A stretch of DNA of 64,000 nt from Vigna angularis. Its lineage: Eukaryota > Streptophyta > Magnoliopsida > Fabales > Fabaceae. The notes beneath the pieces are model-generated. The model was not told the origin of the DNA. It did not search any database and saw nothing but the letters and a program-made list of their open reading frames with translations. Made by a program: the position numbers and the translations under genes. Numbering within the stretch: the first letter of the stretch is position 1; each line of letters opens with the position of its first letter. The DNA is taken from positions 29,779,960 to 29,843,959 of the forward strand of contig NC_068979.1 in assembly GCF_016808095.1 (NCBI RefSeq), written 5' to 3'. Shown here piece after piece: positions 11,331-23,655 of the stretch.

Positions 11331-12213
11331 CATGGAGTTTTGAAAAACCCCTTACAGAGTGAAAAAAAAAACCTTTCAATAACAATTTTTTTAATGAATT
11401 TTTGAATAATAAATCTTAACATATTTTTATTCAAAAACTTCACATTAAAATAATATTATTTAATGATTATTTAAATTAAAGTAAATAATCAGTTTAATAT
11501 AATAAATATTATTATAGTTCATTTTTAATACAATAAAAATTCTTAATATGTAATTAATTTTAAACAAAAAATTGTGAATTTTAAATTTAAAATACAGAAA
11601 AATAAATAAAAACTTCCATCAAGATTGATAATATATTAACATTGAATTTTCTTTTAATAAACGCACTATTATTAAAATTCAAATTCAAACCGAATTATAT
11701 CACTTATTAACAAAATTAAAAAAAGTAACACTAGGACCAATTCTTTTATTATATTAAAAATAAAATATATTAATCTAAATCGTGTTATTTATTCTTTATG
11801 TTATAATAATTAAAAAATATATATTTTTATTAAATAATTTTAAACTAATCATCTCTACTTTAATTATGATTATGAATATCCTTATAGTATTTGTAGTAAG
11901 AAAGCAAACTAAGCAAACTTTAATTTCAATTTTTATGTTTACACAATGTTTCTCTCAATAGATATTTAAGTCTAATTTAATTCTACAAAATTTACTTGCA
12001 AGATAATATTTGTATTTACTTATATATTATGAATTGATATAATCTCTAATTAATATTAAAATCCAACCATTATATATTATTGTTAATCACTTTTACCAAA
12101 TAAGAAAAAGCTTTTTCCCCACCCAACTTTAACTACTTTTATTTAATTAATCACATTTTTTTGAAATATTTAAAATTTAATTAATGTCTCATCCTTATCT
12201 ACATCATAACCAA
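11331..12213. other. Intergenic, extremely AT-rich
   Basis: Long A/T-only tracts; no gene, RNA or defined repeat seen. Confidence 0.5.
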
Positions 12214-13226
12214 TAGTGTCAAAGTAAGCCAACTTAGCTCACACTCACATGTTATCTCAATGAAACTTCAGCTAAAAATAAGTCACTTAATTCAACCCAC
12301 TTTTTGGTGAATTAGAATTTTTGTAATTTAGCTCGACTTACTATGAGTTGCTTAGTTAACTCACATGACATTTTGTTCATATGATTTATTTTATATATTA
12401 ATTGTAGTTTAGTCAAAGTAGATTGACTCGATTAATTTTGTTCTATAATAATACAATCAAAATTACACTTATTTCATCAAACATTGTTATAAAGATAAAA
12501 GTTGAAAATCAAAGTGTGAACTTATATAACTTGACAAACAAATAAATTGGACATCCAAACTATTCAAACACTATTGATGGTGTTAAAGTGAGTCAACTGG
12601 ACTCACATGGGTTAGTTCACCACGGGTTGAGCTAAAAATGAGTTAGCTCAATTTGACTCACTTTTTTGTAAGTAAAAAATTTTGTAACTTGACTCGACCT
12701 ACTATGGATTGGTGAGACAGTGGGTTGACTTAATGATTTTATTCTTTCATTTTTTTTATATTTATTATTGTACAATCAAAGTGGATGAACACGACTCATT
12801 ATTTTATAAGAGTACAATCAAAGTGTTCACCTATTATACCACACATTATTATAAAGATAAAAATTGAAAATTAAAGTGTCAAGTTACATAACTTGACAAA
12901 TAATTAAATTAAACATTAAAACTATTTAAACATTATAATATTTAAAATGATCAAATTGTCCACCTACATAATTATAAGTAATAAATAATTATAATAAAAT
13001 AACCATTGAAAAAATGGTAAAAGCTTAATAAAGGGTTGTTGTTGATGGGTTGCGGGTTAATCCACCTTCAACCCAACTTGAACTCGATTATCCCTTAGTT
13101 AAATAAGTTAGGTTTAATTTGATTTGGATTTATAAAAGCTAAATTTTTTTCGATCCAACTCGACTCGAACCTATAATTAAATTAACTTAGAAGTTGAAAT
13201 TCATTTTGACATCTATAGTTATTAAT
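12214..13226. repeat. Repeat block with GGGTTGAGCT / GAGTTAGCTCAA motifs
   Basis: Three sub-blocks (about 12214-12380, 12570-12740 and 13020-13200) share words such as ACTCACATG, CACGGGTTGAGCT, TAACTTGACTCGACCTACTA and CAACTCGACTCGAACC in both orientations. The outer ends GTGTCAAAGT and the inverse of CATTTTGACATC are roughly inverted, suggesting one or more nested hAT-type MITEs. The same vocabulary recurs at 57545-58215. There is no coding capacity, and exact element borders could not be fixed. Confidence 0.45.
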
Positions 13227-13638
13227 AATCTTATATATTTTAAAAAATAAATTTGTCAACCTACGTACTTAAAAATAATGAATAATTATGATAAAAAATG
13301 ATAAATTTATTACAATTAATTAATTTGTTATGCATGTTAACATTTTTAATAACCATATATGTTTGTGTTAACCATATATTTTTATGATATAAGTTTAATT
13401 AATTAAGAATAACTAGAGATTAATAAAATTTATTGTAATTAATTACATTCTATGAATTTATTATTTTACTTATAAATGCAGATAAGAATAATAGTTTGCA
13501 AGAGTTTAAGGAAAATGATGAAATTTTTTATACAATTTTAACAAGATTAAAAAAATGAAAAAATATTTTAACACATATTTTTTTATAATATTTTAACGTA
13601 TGTATATTATTTTTTGTACTAAGTTATTATTTATTCAT
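13227..13638. other. Intergenic, AT-rich
   Basis: Nothing recognisable apart from AT-rich tracts. Confidence 0.5.
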
Positions 13639-14849
13639 GGGTTAAATATGTTTTTAATCCCTCAATTATCAAGCGATTTTGTTTTTTGTCCCTATTTCAA
13701 ACTTTGTACGATTTAATCCCTCTCCTTAAGGAAACTATAATTTTTGGTCCTCTAAAACAAACGGAGTTAAAAATCGAGTGAGGTGGCTAACGTCTAGCCA
13801 CGTGTCATTTGCCACGTTGGTATTTTTTTGTTTCCTAGGAGATCGTCCGTTGTTTCTTCTGGGTCTCCACCGTCGTTCTCTCATCCACAATCGACGAGGA
13901 TAACACCTCAAACGCTGTAAGGGGCTCCTTCACAGCGAAGAAGGAGTTGTCGGAGAAGAAGTGGAGGAGAGATCTAGGACAGCGAAGAGTCGCGACACGC
14001 CGAAGAAGCTCTGATAGCTTTCGCAGCAGGGGAAGACGACGGCGACGAAGCTAAACCTTCAACGACGTTGTTTGGTGGCAGAACGGAGTTAGGGTTTCGA
14101 GTGGTTTCGTCTTCGAAGGTCGAAATCGAAGGTTTTGAAAACCCTTGTTGTTGTCTTCGTCTATACACCATGGAATCAATCCACCACGATTGTGTGGATC
14201 GAACGAATCAATCACAGAGAAGAAAAACACCGAAACGATTCGCACTGAAAACAAACTGAACTGGCTCCACCGCTAGTGCCACGGCCTCGGAGCTACCAGA
14301 AACTGCTTCCTCCCCAAATCCCAACAGTGACACTACCTTGTTCAATTGTGCTCGTCATTTCCCGGAGTTTGAAATGTCAGAAAGTACTTTCTTATACCAG
14401 TAAGTGATTTTCCAGAAGCTTTGTTGGTGATTCTTTTTTCAGTTTCAAGATTGTTAGACTTCTACAACTTGGGCGCCTGATTAACAAAGGGTTTGCCAAT
14501 ATTCAATGAACCATCAAGGGCTTTCTTTCCATCACATTGGTTGATGAGGTTCCCTGCATTGGATAGATCTCCAAGTGGTTTTCTTCCCCGGCTCTACCTT
14601 TCCTCTGCGCCAGAAAGAGCAATACTCCGTGAAAGAGAGAGAAAAAGTGAGAAAGATTCCGTGAGTGTCAGAAAAAAAAAATACTTGGCATACACCGTTA
14701 GCCACCTCAGCTAATTTTTAACGCCGTTTGTTTTGGGGGACCAAAAATTATGATTTCTTTAAGGAGAGGGATCAAATCGTATAAAGTTTGAAATAGGGAC
14801 AAAAAACAAAATCACTTGATAGTTGAGGGACTAAAAACATATTTAACCC
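13639..14849. mobile_element. Pack-MULE-like element C
   Basis: The 1211-bp element begins GGGTTAAATATGTTTTTAAT and ends with the inverse ACATATTTAACCC. The inverted repeats run about 170-200 bp on each side (13639-13835 and about 14676-14849). The flanks TTTATTCAT and TTTATTTAT form a 9-bp Mutator-type duplication with one mismatch. The interior is more GC-rich than its surroundings. On the minus strand near 14590-14480 it reads GRKPLGDLSN then AGNLINQCDGKKALDGS. This resembles the GDISN-containing segment of PATRONUS-like plant proteins, but the match is from memory and weak. No transposase is present. Confidence 0.75.
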
Positions 14850-15272
14850 TTTATTTATTATTGAACTAACATACTCTAAACCTAACCAAATGAAAAAATT
14901 ATATATAGATTATATCAAAATATTATAAAAAATCCATGATAACATATCATTCCTCTTAAAAATACACATAAGTTTTCTTCCATTTTTAAAGTAAAAGATT
15001 AAAGAGAAATTTAATGTATTTCTATAAATTAACTAAATAATTAATTTGAGCTTAGAATATTAAATATTAAATATTAAATACTGAACTGTGTGCCATCTTC
15101 ATTCTGACCGTCTCACTCACGCTCACCTAGATGCGACCACACGCATTAATTATTCGTTAATATCACACGAGCTTCCTTCGGACTACTTATTTTCTTCCCT
15201 CCATCGTTTCTTCCCTCCATCGTTTCTTCCTTCACTCTCGGCGCGTGTCATAAACTAGCCGTTGATTCGAGA
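14850..15272 (+). promoter_or_regulatory. Promoter and 5' leader region of the TOM1-like gene
   Basis: The stretch between element C and the ATG at 15273. A pyrimidine-rich block at 15190-15240 contains the 17-bp unit TTCCCTCCATCGTTTCT twice in tandem, typical of plant 5' leaders. No clear TATA box is seen. The transposon end lies only about 420 bp from the start codon, so it forms part of the upstream region. Confidence 0.45.
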
Positions 15273-18200
15273 ATGGGCAACGACGGCGTGCCGGAGACGA
15301 TGGCCGAGGTCATGGCCGTGGCGGCGGTTGACCTTACTGACGCCTCCAACTGGTGGAACGACATCGACGACTCTCCGGTGTGGCAGGATCGTATCTTCTA
15401 CACCCTCGCCGTACTCTACGGTATCGTGGCCACCGTAGCTTTGGTATCGTCGGACACTCTTTCAATTCCAAATTAGGTTTTTTTTTAAAAAATTATCTCT
15501 AATTATTCAGTTTCTTTTTTAATTTTTATTTGATTGAATTTTAGGTTCAACTGGCTCGGATACAATTGAGAGTGCCGGAGTACGGTTGGACCACTCAGAA
15601 GGTCTTTCACTTTCTCAATTTTTTGGTGAATTCGGGTTTGTATCGTTCAAACCTTTTTTTTTTTCTTCTTCTGTATATCTCTTTGAAATGATTTTTTAAA
15701 TATTTTTTTATCAATGTGATGCGACGTTTTGTTAAGTGATTATGCACTATTTTTGGTTTTGCAGTTCGGTGTGTAGTTTTCATCTTCTTTAGGAACGTGC
15801 AGAGGTTGAAGCCAGAGGTACAGGGAATGGAATGTAGCCTTTAATTTCGGCCATTTTCTTCACATTAGATTAGTTGTTTATTGTTCGAGTAAGCCATCAA
15901 TTCAGTTCTCGAATTATCACATCTTCTCTCCTACTGAATTCTCAAAATATAAAAAGAATAAGAAGTAGTCCGTAAAGTTTTATGACATGTATGCCTCTTT
16001 GTTAATTCCAAGGATAGGGTGTTTTAAAAGTATGCATCTTATATAATTCTCTTACCATCTCAAATTCCAATTACTGTGAACATAAATAGCAACAACAATG
16101 GCTGAGTATGATGAGGGTAAAACTCTCTAGGAAGTAGGGTTAAAAATTTATTAGGTTGACAACAAACCATTTTGTTGGAGAATTGCATATTTGCTTCATT
16201 TGGTGTCACTTTTTAAGGGTCTTTGTACATAATTATTCTGACAATCAAAAGTTGGATTAATATCTATGCTAAAAATAGTTGTGCTTAGTCGTATTTTTTA
16301 TGTTAAACAATAAGAAAGTCAACGAACAGGAAATGCATATACATATTATAGAAATATAAATGCCTAACGGAAGCAATGTCTTTTCTCTTTTCAAACAGAA
16401 TTCTGCGTGTTTAGGACACTAAATTGGTGCTATGTGTTGCTTTTGGTTCTGATTCTTAGGGACCAAATTGATATTTTTTTTTTTCTGGAGAAAAGGGATA
16501 GATGAGATAAACACTAAAGACAAGGGACATGTTCTACTCATGTTTAAAACAGTTTCATTAACAAAGGGACTAACATAACAAATGTCGGAAATGTTTAGGG
16601 ATTTCTTAATAACTTTCAATACTTTAAGGACCAAGTAGGAGAGAGAATAAAACTTTGATGACAAAATTGATGGTTCACTCTTTATTATTTTCTATTTATG
16701 GAATTTGAGATTCACTCTTACACTTAGTTGCTGCATTTCCTTGTGTTTGTAGATTCTTCAACATATCTTGCTTGACGTGCCGAGTCTTGCTTTCTTTACA
16801 ACATATGCCCTTTTGGTCCTGTTCTGGGCTGAGATTTATTACCAGGTAAGTATGATTTGTTGTACATTTGCTCCCCTATGGGTTGTTTGTCTTGTGTGAT
16901 TTTCTTTCCATGGCAGTGTGTTTAGCTGTCTGGTTTTGATTCCGTCTGTGTTTAATGCTTTTGCAGGCACGTGCTGTATCGACTGATGGACTGAAACCAA
17001 CTTTCTACACAATCAATTTCGTGGTTTATATTGTTCAGGTGAAAATTCTATTTATTTAGGAAGTTTGTGTATGTAATCAACTATTAAGCGATGATTGACT
17101 TTGGTTGTGACTCACTACATGTTTGCTAAAAGGGAAAGTTTATGCAATATCCAATATAGAATGATATTTTAGTTAATTGAAGGATATTTTGGCTCTATCT
17201 TTCTTCACATTAAGCTCACTAACTATTTTAGATAAACAGCCCTTAGGTTCTGTGTAATCAACTATTGAATGATGTTTGACTTTGTGTACGACTCACTACA
17301 TGGTCGGTAGAAGGACAATTTTATGCAAGCTTCCAGCCTATGCCACTTCTTTGCCACTTCCCGAATACCCTCACTTTCGCTTAAAAATTTCATACACACC
17401 CTCTGCCACTACTGCCCACTTGACAGTTAGACCAGTCTCATAATTATGATCAGGTGCATTGCACCTTTCCCTCTCCTCTCCTGACATATACCTTGGGTAT
17501 TTTATTAGGGGTTGTATTGTATCAGTGGATGTTAATTAACTTTTACTATTCATTGTACCTATCTTTTGTCTCATTAGTTCATATGCATTGAAAGTTTTAG
17601 GTTCTGCTAGTTTTGAGTTTGATGAATTTGACCCTACTGATTTTTGGTCTAATTTGTATCAGATTACTTTGTGGTTAATATTGTGGTGGAAACCTATCGA
17701 TGGACTGCTCATTCTTTCTAAGATGTTCTTTGCAGGTTTGTCTGTACTGGAATTTGATTTGTCATTTCTATTGATTGTTACTTTTATCAGATTGTGCTAA
17801 TGCATGTAATAAATATATTGCAATAGGGGTCTCTTTGTTTGCAGCCATTGGTTTTCTTCTCTATGGTGGAAGGTAGCTTATCTGTATTCATATCTGACTC
17901 ACTTTGATGTAATTGGCTTGAAATTGTTGTGTTTTAGTTACTACATGCCCCCATTGAGTTGGGAATTTGTTTTTAAAGAGAAAAATGAAGTAGAATAACA
18001 ACTCATTGAAGTAGCAGAATGAAAATTATATGTCTTGGGTTTTGCACATACTTTGTATATTGGTATCCATCTGTATTGAGATCAGGGCCAATCTTGTAGT
18101 GAAAATTCTGTTGTAATTCTCAATAGCATGTAAAATTTAACTTCATAAGCTATTGGTGTGGGTATGGTAGGGCTCTTTATCCAAATTCAGAAGTATATAC

Positions 18201-21200
18201 TGATCTTTACCATGTTTGAGATATTGTTTGCAAGTGAGTTATTTTCAATTCCAAGATTCAACTGTTGCTTTGTGTCTTGATTGATCTTCTCAAAAAGAGA
18301 ATTTTAAGTTTAATTCAACCTTACAAAACCATCTTATAAGGTAATATTTTCATTCTTTTATATACTAGAATTTGACCATATTTATAGTTGATGAGAGATT
18401 TCCAATACACTCTTATGCCGAGGATTTAACATCTTGAGTGTGGGAATAAAAGGAGGTTCGATAGCAGATGACACGATAGGTTTAACAAACATTACTAGAA
18501 TAGATTCTAATATCATCTTAAAAAGTAGACTTTAAACCATACTCAACCTTACAAAACTGATTTGTAAGGTAAGGTTTATATGCTTCCTTAGTTGATCATA
18601 TCTTTAGTTGATATGAGATATCTAACAAATATTTTCTTTATTTGAGATCCGATCTTCTCTAAAATTTCTTATAGGTGGGGGTTCCTGGTTCCGTACGTGC
18701 TGTAGTCCCTGTAAGCAGATGTCTTATCAAAGGCACTGTTTTACTTGTGATATTTACTGTGTTCTGAGTTTGTTGTGCAATGTATGGATGTGGATATTCC
18801 CTTAAACACTCTTGTCCCCAAGTTACAATAATAACTAGTTAAAAACAACTAAAGTGTTTTTTTAGTTTAGACAGATGAAATTATGCCATTTTGGTCAATT
18901 CAATACCAAGTGTTTAGGAAGACTGCTAGTTCAAATCTGTCCTTTTAAATTGGTTCACCAAGAGTTTTACTCAATATTATTCTGTCTGTAATTATTTGAC
19001 TATGCTCCATCTGATCAAGCTTTTATTGGCTGGGCTTCCAATGATTTTCTCATATCACTAAAACCATCTCAGTTTTATCACACCAAGAATTGTATATGCT
19101 TTACACTACAGCATAATATGAGACTCTTTACTTTCACCAAAGGCTTTGAAATTAACTGGCAGGAAAATGACATCATCAATTACTTGATGCCAACAAATTG
19201 GTATCAAATCATTTTTGTTGATCTCTTGTTGCCACAGTCCAAAAGAAAATATTTGTTGAGCTTTAAATTTCCGTATTGGTCTGTTGATGAGGAAGAATCG
19301 ACTTTTTGGCAAATGAGGTAAAACTTTGGGCAAGAAAACAGTTTTTTGTTTCATCAAGGATCACTTTCCTTTCACATTTCATCAAATATACTGAGCAAAA
19401 TCAAGTGAGAACAGTTTTCGTATGTGGTTTGTTTTTGGCAGGGGAGGGAAGAGAGGAAAAGCCAGTATGGCAATTTATATTCAAACTAGAAATTATTGAA
19501 ACTGGGACAGATCTTTTGAAAATAGACATGAAACCAGCTTAACAAGTTGATGGATGCTGATTTTGTGTAGTTAGTCACGGTCTTTTTTTATATTGCCCAG
19601 AGATTTTGAAAATTTACGGCCTATATTTTGTTTTGAGTGTGTTAGCAGTTATCATAATTTTTACCAGCGAGTTATGTTCCTGCATCACAATCCTATAGAG
19701 GGATGTTTGGGCTGTCTTGGAATTTGGTAATAAATGAGAAATAGATTATGGCATTTCCCTTTACCAAGCTACTTAGTGACTGTACCCAACTCCCTGATCA
19801 ATGCTAGTTGGAAATTCCTATTTAAGGAGCATATTTTTTCAAGACTATTTGTTTTGTTTTTACTTGCACGTTATGGCTATCTAGTGATCTATCCATGTTT
19901 TCTTAAAAGAAGATATTTTTGAGCTATAGTGGCTTGCTAAATGAATTTGCTTCTCTGTTTACTTGTGTAACTTACCGTCCTGTTTCTCCATGTCTTGTTC
20001 TCTAATGAAATTTCCTCTTGCTTAAAAAATAATTTTTTTTAAGCCAGATAAAGTGTTAGGACATAAAGAGACTAAATCTAGCACTTTAAACTTCTGCTTT
20101 TAAATTGAAATTTGAATTGTCAGTGTGCACTTATGTTTTGGCATACTATATGTATTACCTTCTTGCTTCCTTTTCTGATTCCTGCAACCCGTTTTTTGAC
20201 GTTTTCCAGACTGTTCTTAATGCTACAACGCTTTCCCGTTGAATCCAAAGGGCGACGTAAGAAGCTGCAAGAGGTATGCAATTTGATGATGAAACATTTT
20301 GAATTTCAATCAGTTTAAGAAATAATACTTATGAAATGTCTTAGTATGATTAATTACCTTACGTTTATAAGTATTAGGTCTCAAATATTAGGGTAAAGTT
20401 GAATAGTTTTATTGCTAAGAGTACATCATATATATATATATATATATATGCAAGACAAGATTGGGAAACTAAATTTGGAAAGATAATAACAACACTTATT
20501 GTAATAAGATCCCTATGATTCTGCTGTAAATAGTGAATATTTTTTGGAAGCCCATATCTAAAATTTATTGTAAAATCTATGGAGACGTTGAGTCCAACAG
20601 CAAAAGGAAAATCTAATGTACTGCTGAACATGTTAGAATAAAAGTACCTATTGGTTTATCAATTTTTTTGAGAAATAATCTCATTGTCTCTACTTTCTCT
20701 TGATTGGGTTGAATCAATTCTCTGTTTTCCTCCATATTTTTAGTAGCTATGTGTGCTTGTCCTCCCTTATGTTGTCTCCTTTTCTTCCTCACTCCTTGTC
20801 ACGTTTTTTGGGGAGCCCATTCTCTGCTGGGTGGCTCTCCCTGATGTTAAACTTAACGGCCAACTATTGCCAGGATCAATTCATGTTGGACGATACTACT
20901 TATATATCAGGTTAAGTTATCTGACATATACAGTGAAAAAGGAGAGAGGGAGGGAAAAAGAAAAGGAGAAAGACATAATATAGACTGAGTAACTATATGA
21001 CCTGACACTGGATGGATATTTTATAGATATAATCTGTTAGGTTTCTAGATAGAGGAAACTAGGAAAACAAATGCAAACTCCCAAACTCACTGAATAGACC
21101 TTGTATTATTGATTCTAGGGAACAAGTACAACATTAAGGAATCCAAGGGACAATGTTTCCTTCACACAGGATGTCAATGATCCTGTCAACAATTCTACAA

Positions 21201-23655
21201 AGCATCCAAAAGTCCCCTGCGTACAAGGACAACTAACAATTATTTTTTAATATGTTTCCTCCTAACATACACATTGCATATCCTATAATAATCTGAATTG
21301 GGGGTGTTGGTGATAATCTTGTTCTTTTTGCATAGTGCCTGCAACTTTGTCAAGAAATACTCCCTCAAATGATCTTCTAGTGTTGGATTTACTTGTGATA
21401 CCGATATCTTGAATTCTTGGATGAATTTTTCCTCACTCCCAATCCATGTTATTGCTGCAAAACTCACAAGTAAAACTCTCAGTGCATTCCCACCAGCTGT
21501 TGGTGCCAAGAAATTAAACCCAATATCTTTATGGATATAAAGAATGTCAATGTTCCATAAACCATCATGTCGTGTATTATTACTAGGTGGCATATCAATA
21601 GCATAACAAAATTAACCCGAATTGTTGTTTCCCACTTCAAATTCTTGAATGTAATCTTCCACCCTTTCTTGTTGTTTAATTGTTGCTCATTTTTCAACAA
21701 TGGCGCTTCATTGTCTATCCCCACACGTTTCAAAATTGGTGCTGCAATCTCTGCCCCCACAACTCCTACCGAGAGCTTTAGAAAGATCTTCCCAATAAGG
21801 ACTCTTGATTTTTTGTTGCCAGATTTTTAACCCCTTGACTGCATTTTCTTCCCTTCTGATAAGGGTTGGATGTACTTTTGTTGATCCTTTGATTTTTTGA
21901 ACTTTCAAACCGTTTGTTGTTCTTGCAATCTGACCTTGGGGGTCATTCCCTTCCAATGTGGGCAACTAACCCGTCCTTACAAGGCCCCAAAATTTCCTAT
22001 AACAAACGCCCCTCCTTAAGAAACCGGCACTTGGCGGCTTGGAAAATTCGGTACTCCTCCAATGGTAGGAGTAGGTTCCCCCAAGATTCGAACTCGAAAC
22101 ATCGGATTCGTTGCAAGGCTCTGACACCATTGTTACGAAAAGGTTAACCCGTCCATACAAGGTCCAGAATTTCCTATAACACTCTACCCTTTTAAACCCA
22201 GGGCAAAAAGGTTCTTTCTCACCATTATTAATTCCATTATTGTCCCTGGCATTCTCTTCTCTTTGCTTTTCCTGCTTGATTGAATTTTCTCCTCCGTCTG
22301 GAGGAAGATCTTTGATCTCTTCAATTTCCTACAATCCATGTTTCACAATACCCAAACCAGTCTTTACCTTTTTCTTTTCTTTCTTGGTATCTTGAAGAAG
22401 TTCTTTAATCTCCCTCAATTGCTGTAGAATTTCTTTGGCAATAGACAAACTGGTCTTCATCTCTGCCCTAGCTCTTCCTTGCTTGCTGGCCAAACTTTCC
22501 AAACTTTTCCCTTCTCTTTGTATCTGACAGTTCGGACCAATTTGTTAGGTTTCTAGATAGAGGAAACCAGGAAAACGAATGCAAACTCACTGAATAGACC
22601 TTGTATTATTGATTCTAGGGAACAAGTACTGCATGAAGGCATCTAAGGGACAACGTTCCCTTCACACATGATATCAATGATCCTGTCAACAATTCTACAA
22701 AACATCCAAAAGTCTCCTGCATACAAGAACCCCCCTACTATATAAAAAAAACTCACTCATCCTAACAATCTGACTAACAACTACTTTTTGATATGTTACC
22801 TCCTAACATACACATTACATATCCTATAATAATCTGAAAATGTTTTAGATATATTCTGACAATCTACATGATGCTTCTATTGTAGGTTGGCTATGTGACA
22901 ACCATATGTTTTTTATGTTTCCTTGTCAGATGCATTATGGTGAGAGCCCCTTTTTATTTGTAATTCTTAGTTATTTTTGTTTGCTTGCTTTCGAAGTTGA
23001 GTTTGATTATATTTTGTTGTTTCAGATGTGCTTTAATGCATTTAATAAAGATGCGAACCTTGATGTCCTTGATCACCCAATTCTAAACTTCATATATTAC
23101 CTGGTAAGTTGTTCGTGTTCTTTACTTCTTTTATTGTGGTATGTATGTCACCATACTCCTTACCGTTTCTTTTTTAATTGGTAAGGAAGATAGGAGGGAA
23201 ATATAGGTGGGCAAATGGTGTTTGAGGTGATTGATTGAACCCCAACTTTGAACATCATCTCCTCCCCTTCCTCCTACATAGATGCCACTTGGCTCCGAGG
23301 CCATTGGCTCCTTACTGTTTCTAATTATTATATTAGTGCTTATATACCATTTATCATTGTTTTAGTTGTGTCTCGTTTATACTCTTGGGGTTTCCTTTTC
23401 TTTAAGCTGTGTGATGCAGGCTGAGATATTCTGTGCCTATATTTTTTCAAACCTGAACTGCTAGAAGAACCCTTCTCTACTTACATTCTACTCATTCTGC
23501 TACTCGTAGAAAATGTCTCTCTCCCGCAATACCTCTTATTGTTTTCCTATTTTTTGTTGCAGTTGGTGGAAATAGTGCCTTCTTCTTTGGTCCTTTTCAT
23601 CTTGAGGAAGCTTCCACCAAAGCGTGGTATAACGCAATATCACCCAATTCGCTGA
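15273..23655 (+). CDS. TOM1/THH1-family seven-transmembrane protein (11 exons)
   Basis: Exons: 15273-15443, 15545-15635, 15765-15817, 16753-16845, 16967-17038, 17663-17735, 17827-17872, 20210-20273, 22886-22939, 23026-23103 and 23563-23655. All are bounded by GT-AG and join in frame to 295 aa, the usual size of the family. Landmarks are [14 protein letters not shown], a hydrophobic [47 protein letters not shown] [15 protein letters not shown], then [15 protein letters not shown] and [17 protein letters not shown] at the end. In Arabidopsis TOM1 and its relatives are vacuolar-membrane proteins with several membrane spans that tobamoviruses use as host factors; the normal cell role is less clear. 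Intron 7 (2337 bp) and intron 8 (2612 bp) contain retroelements, and the coding frame is unbroken. The TOM1, TOM3 or THH1 subgroup is not decided. Confidence 0.92.
17074..17302. repeat. Diverged direct duplication inside intron 5
   Basis: The block TGTAATCAACTATT followed by GATTGACTTTG and CGACTCACTACATG-like sequence occurs at 17074-17121 and again, diverged, at 17252-17302. The spacing is about 178 bp. It looks like an old local duplication within the intron, with no coding effect. Confidence 0.55.
18300..18630 (-). mobile_element. TRIM element in intron 7 of the TOM1-like gene
   Basis: Two copies of the word CAACCTTACAAAACxxxxTT, each followed by TAAGGTAA and a GATGAGAGAT or GATATGAGAT block, lie about 220 bp apart. 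Between them is TCTAATATCATCTTAAAAAG, a decayed minus-strand form of the primer site and LTR end seen intact at 62765. It is the same family as the other TRIMs but inserted antisense to the gene. No coding capacity. Confidence 0.6.
21035..22839 (-). mobile_element. Non-autonomous LTR retroelement (LARD-like) in intron 8 of the TOM1-like gene
   Basis: Direct repeats of about 260-300 bp lie at 21035-21297 and 22543-22839. Both begin TGTTAGGTTTCTAGATAGAG and share a tail ending CCTATAATAATCTGA; the right copy has about 40 extra bp. The interior has no gag-pol. On the minus strand near 22530-22350 it encodes a Lys/Glu-rich helical stretch ([16 protein letters not shown]), probably remnant leader or gag sequence. 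The likely element direction is minus, with LTR end CCTAACA followed by AATTGGTCCGAAC as a possible primer site. Shared sequence past the expected LTR ends makes the exact border uncertain. The element is wholly intronic. Confidence 0.7.
21964..22185 (-). mobile_element. Very small TRIM-like insertion nested in the LTR element
   Basis: Two direct copies of about 38 bp (21966-22003 and 22142-22180) share TAACCCGTCC, ACAAGG and TTTCCTATAACA. On the minus strand the right copy reads TGTTATAGG and ends CGTAACA. It is followed by ATGGTGTCAGAGCC, close to the initiator tRNA-Met primer site TGGTATCAGAGC. A tRNA T-arm-like GAGTTCGAATC follows about 30 bp on. LTRs of only about 40-50 bp are unusually short for a TRIM. 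The left copy lacks the last part, so the element may be truncated. Confidence 0.5.

Noticed and set aside
21240..22160. Several 60-117 codon frames in TOM1-like intron 8
   Set aside because: They lie in the non-autonomous LTR element and its nested insertion; no gag, protease, integrase or reverse transcriptase motif seen.
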